This document shows, piece by piece, positions 6,260-6,437 of a DNA stretch of 6,437 nucleotides. How positions within the stretch are numbered: the first letter of the stretch is position 1; every line of letters starts with the position of its first letter. Both the position numbers and the translations under genes were made by a program. This DNA is from Hoskinsella mucinilytica (GTDB taxonomy: Bacteria > Bacillota_I > Bacilli_A > Erysipelotrichales > Erysipelotrichaceae): positions 1 to 6,437 of the forward strand of contig NZ_JBEQZJ010000079.1 in assembly GCF_045223415.1 (NCBI RefSeq), in the 5' to 3' direction. The notes below the pieces were generated by a model. That model searched no databases. It was not told where the DNA came from and saw only the letters and a program-made list of their open reading frames with translations.

Positions 6260-6303
6260 ATTAAATTCATTGGCTAGATGAAAATATGCAATCTTACACA
6301 TTG

Positions 6304-6333
6304 ATTATAACACAGGTTTTCACAATACGTCAT
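6304..6333 (-). promoter_or_regulatory. Sigma-A-type promoter for the coiled-coil protein gene
   Basis: On the minus strand there is a perfect TATAAT (6304-6309) preceded by TGT (extended -10). ATGACG (6328-6333), four of six matches to TTGACA, sits 18 bp upstream. Transcription should begin near 6297, giving a leader of about 180 nt. The interval 6119-6353 holds this promoter and leader and no convincing gene. Confidence 0.7.
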
Positions 6334-6353
6334 GGGAAATACTTAAAATTTGC

Positions 6354-6437
6354 TTACATTTTACGATGTTTTTTTCCTAATTCTAGGAAATTAGCAAGAA
6401 AATGACCCATAAATGGATCATGTGAAAACAAAGTCTC
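6354..6437 (-). CDS. C-terminal end of an unidentified gene (partial, runs off the window)
   Basis: A minus-strand frame is open from the window edge to a TAA at 6354-6356 and encodes 27 residues. The tail (…DPFMGHFLANFLE, then LGKKHRKM) has the mixed hydrophobic and charged composition and the basic end of a real C-terminus. The other frames close sooner or look unlike protein. No strong terminator follows before the promoter at 6304-6333. The evidence is short, so this could be chance, and the product cannot be named. Confidence 0.5.
   Translation of the reverse strand, partial: ETLFSHDPFMGHFLANFLELGKKHRKM

Noticed and set aside
6182..6301. 39-aa minus-strand ORF (MCKIAYFHL…) in the leader
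   Set aside because: Its ATG lies at or upstream of the predicted transcription start, has no ribosome site, is preceded by an in-frame stop 3 nt upstream, and the frame ends inside the 10-bp hairpin. A chance open frame is more likely.
6369..6393. Inverted repeat TTTCCTA/TAGGAAA
   Set aside because: It falls in the likely C-terminal coding tail, and on the minus strand it is followed by A's rather than T's, so it is not a leftward terminator.
6403..6420. Hairpin followed by TTTT on the minus strand, resembling a weak terminator
   Set aside because: The stem is only 6 bp with a wobble pair, and it lies inside the probable coding tail that continues to 6354.

Overview
The window reads as AT-rich Firmicutes DNA. 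Shine-Dalgarno sites are purine-rich, the terminators are intrinsic, and it carries a LytTR regulator with a GHKL sensor kinase and a Wzy_C membrane protein. Combined with the acidic single-pass coiled-coil protein, I would guess an Erysipelotrichia-type gut anaerobe. That is an impression from gene style, not a proven placement. Every supported gene is on the minus strand, so transcription runs from right to left. No RNA gene, CRISPR array, insertion sequence or integration site was seen.

In order of transcription: (1) The right edge (6354-6437) holds what looks like the C-terminal end of an unidentified gene. (2) A sigma-A-type promoter (6304-6333) starts a leader of roughly 180 nt. It holds an inverted repeat, a pyrimidine-rich anti-Shine-Dalgarno-like stretch, a strong 10-bp hairpin and a 12-bp palindrome. 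It precedes a 398-aa membrane protein (4922-6118) with an acidic cytoplasmic half, one membrane helix and an extracellular coiled coil, closed by a terminator (4890-4916). (3) A second unit starts from an extended -10 promoter (4829-4837). It encodes a LytTR response regulator (4100-4804), an AgrC-like histidine kinase (2847-4103, ATGA overlap) and two tandem paralogous two-helix membrane proteins (2106-2792 and 1412-2092). It ends at a strong terminator (1353-1400). (4) A third unit is a single O-antigen ligase/polymerase-like gene (63-1241) with its own promoter (1272-1300). Its terminator (31-64) overlaps the stop codon.

The most interesting part is the four-gene unit. It is an Agr-like two-component system without visible agrB or agrD, joined to two duplicated membrane proteins of unrecognised family. 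The duplicated proteins keep strongly matching motifs (MSRY, YINP, PSGKGG) in a cytoplasmic C-terminal domain that may have a bacterial PH-like fold. A working hypothesis is that they are accessory or target proteins of the two-component system in envelope sensing. The flanking genes (surface coiled-coil protein, glycopolymer ligase) also concern the envelope, but nothing in the sequence proves a functional link.
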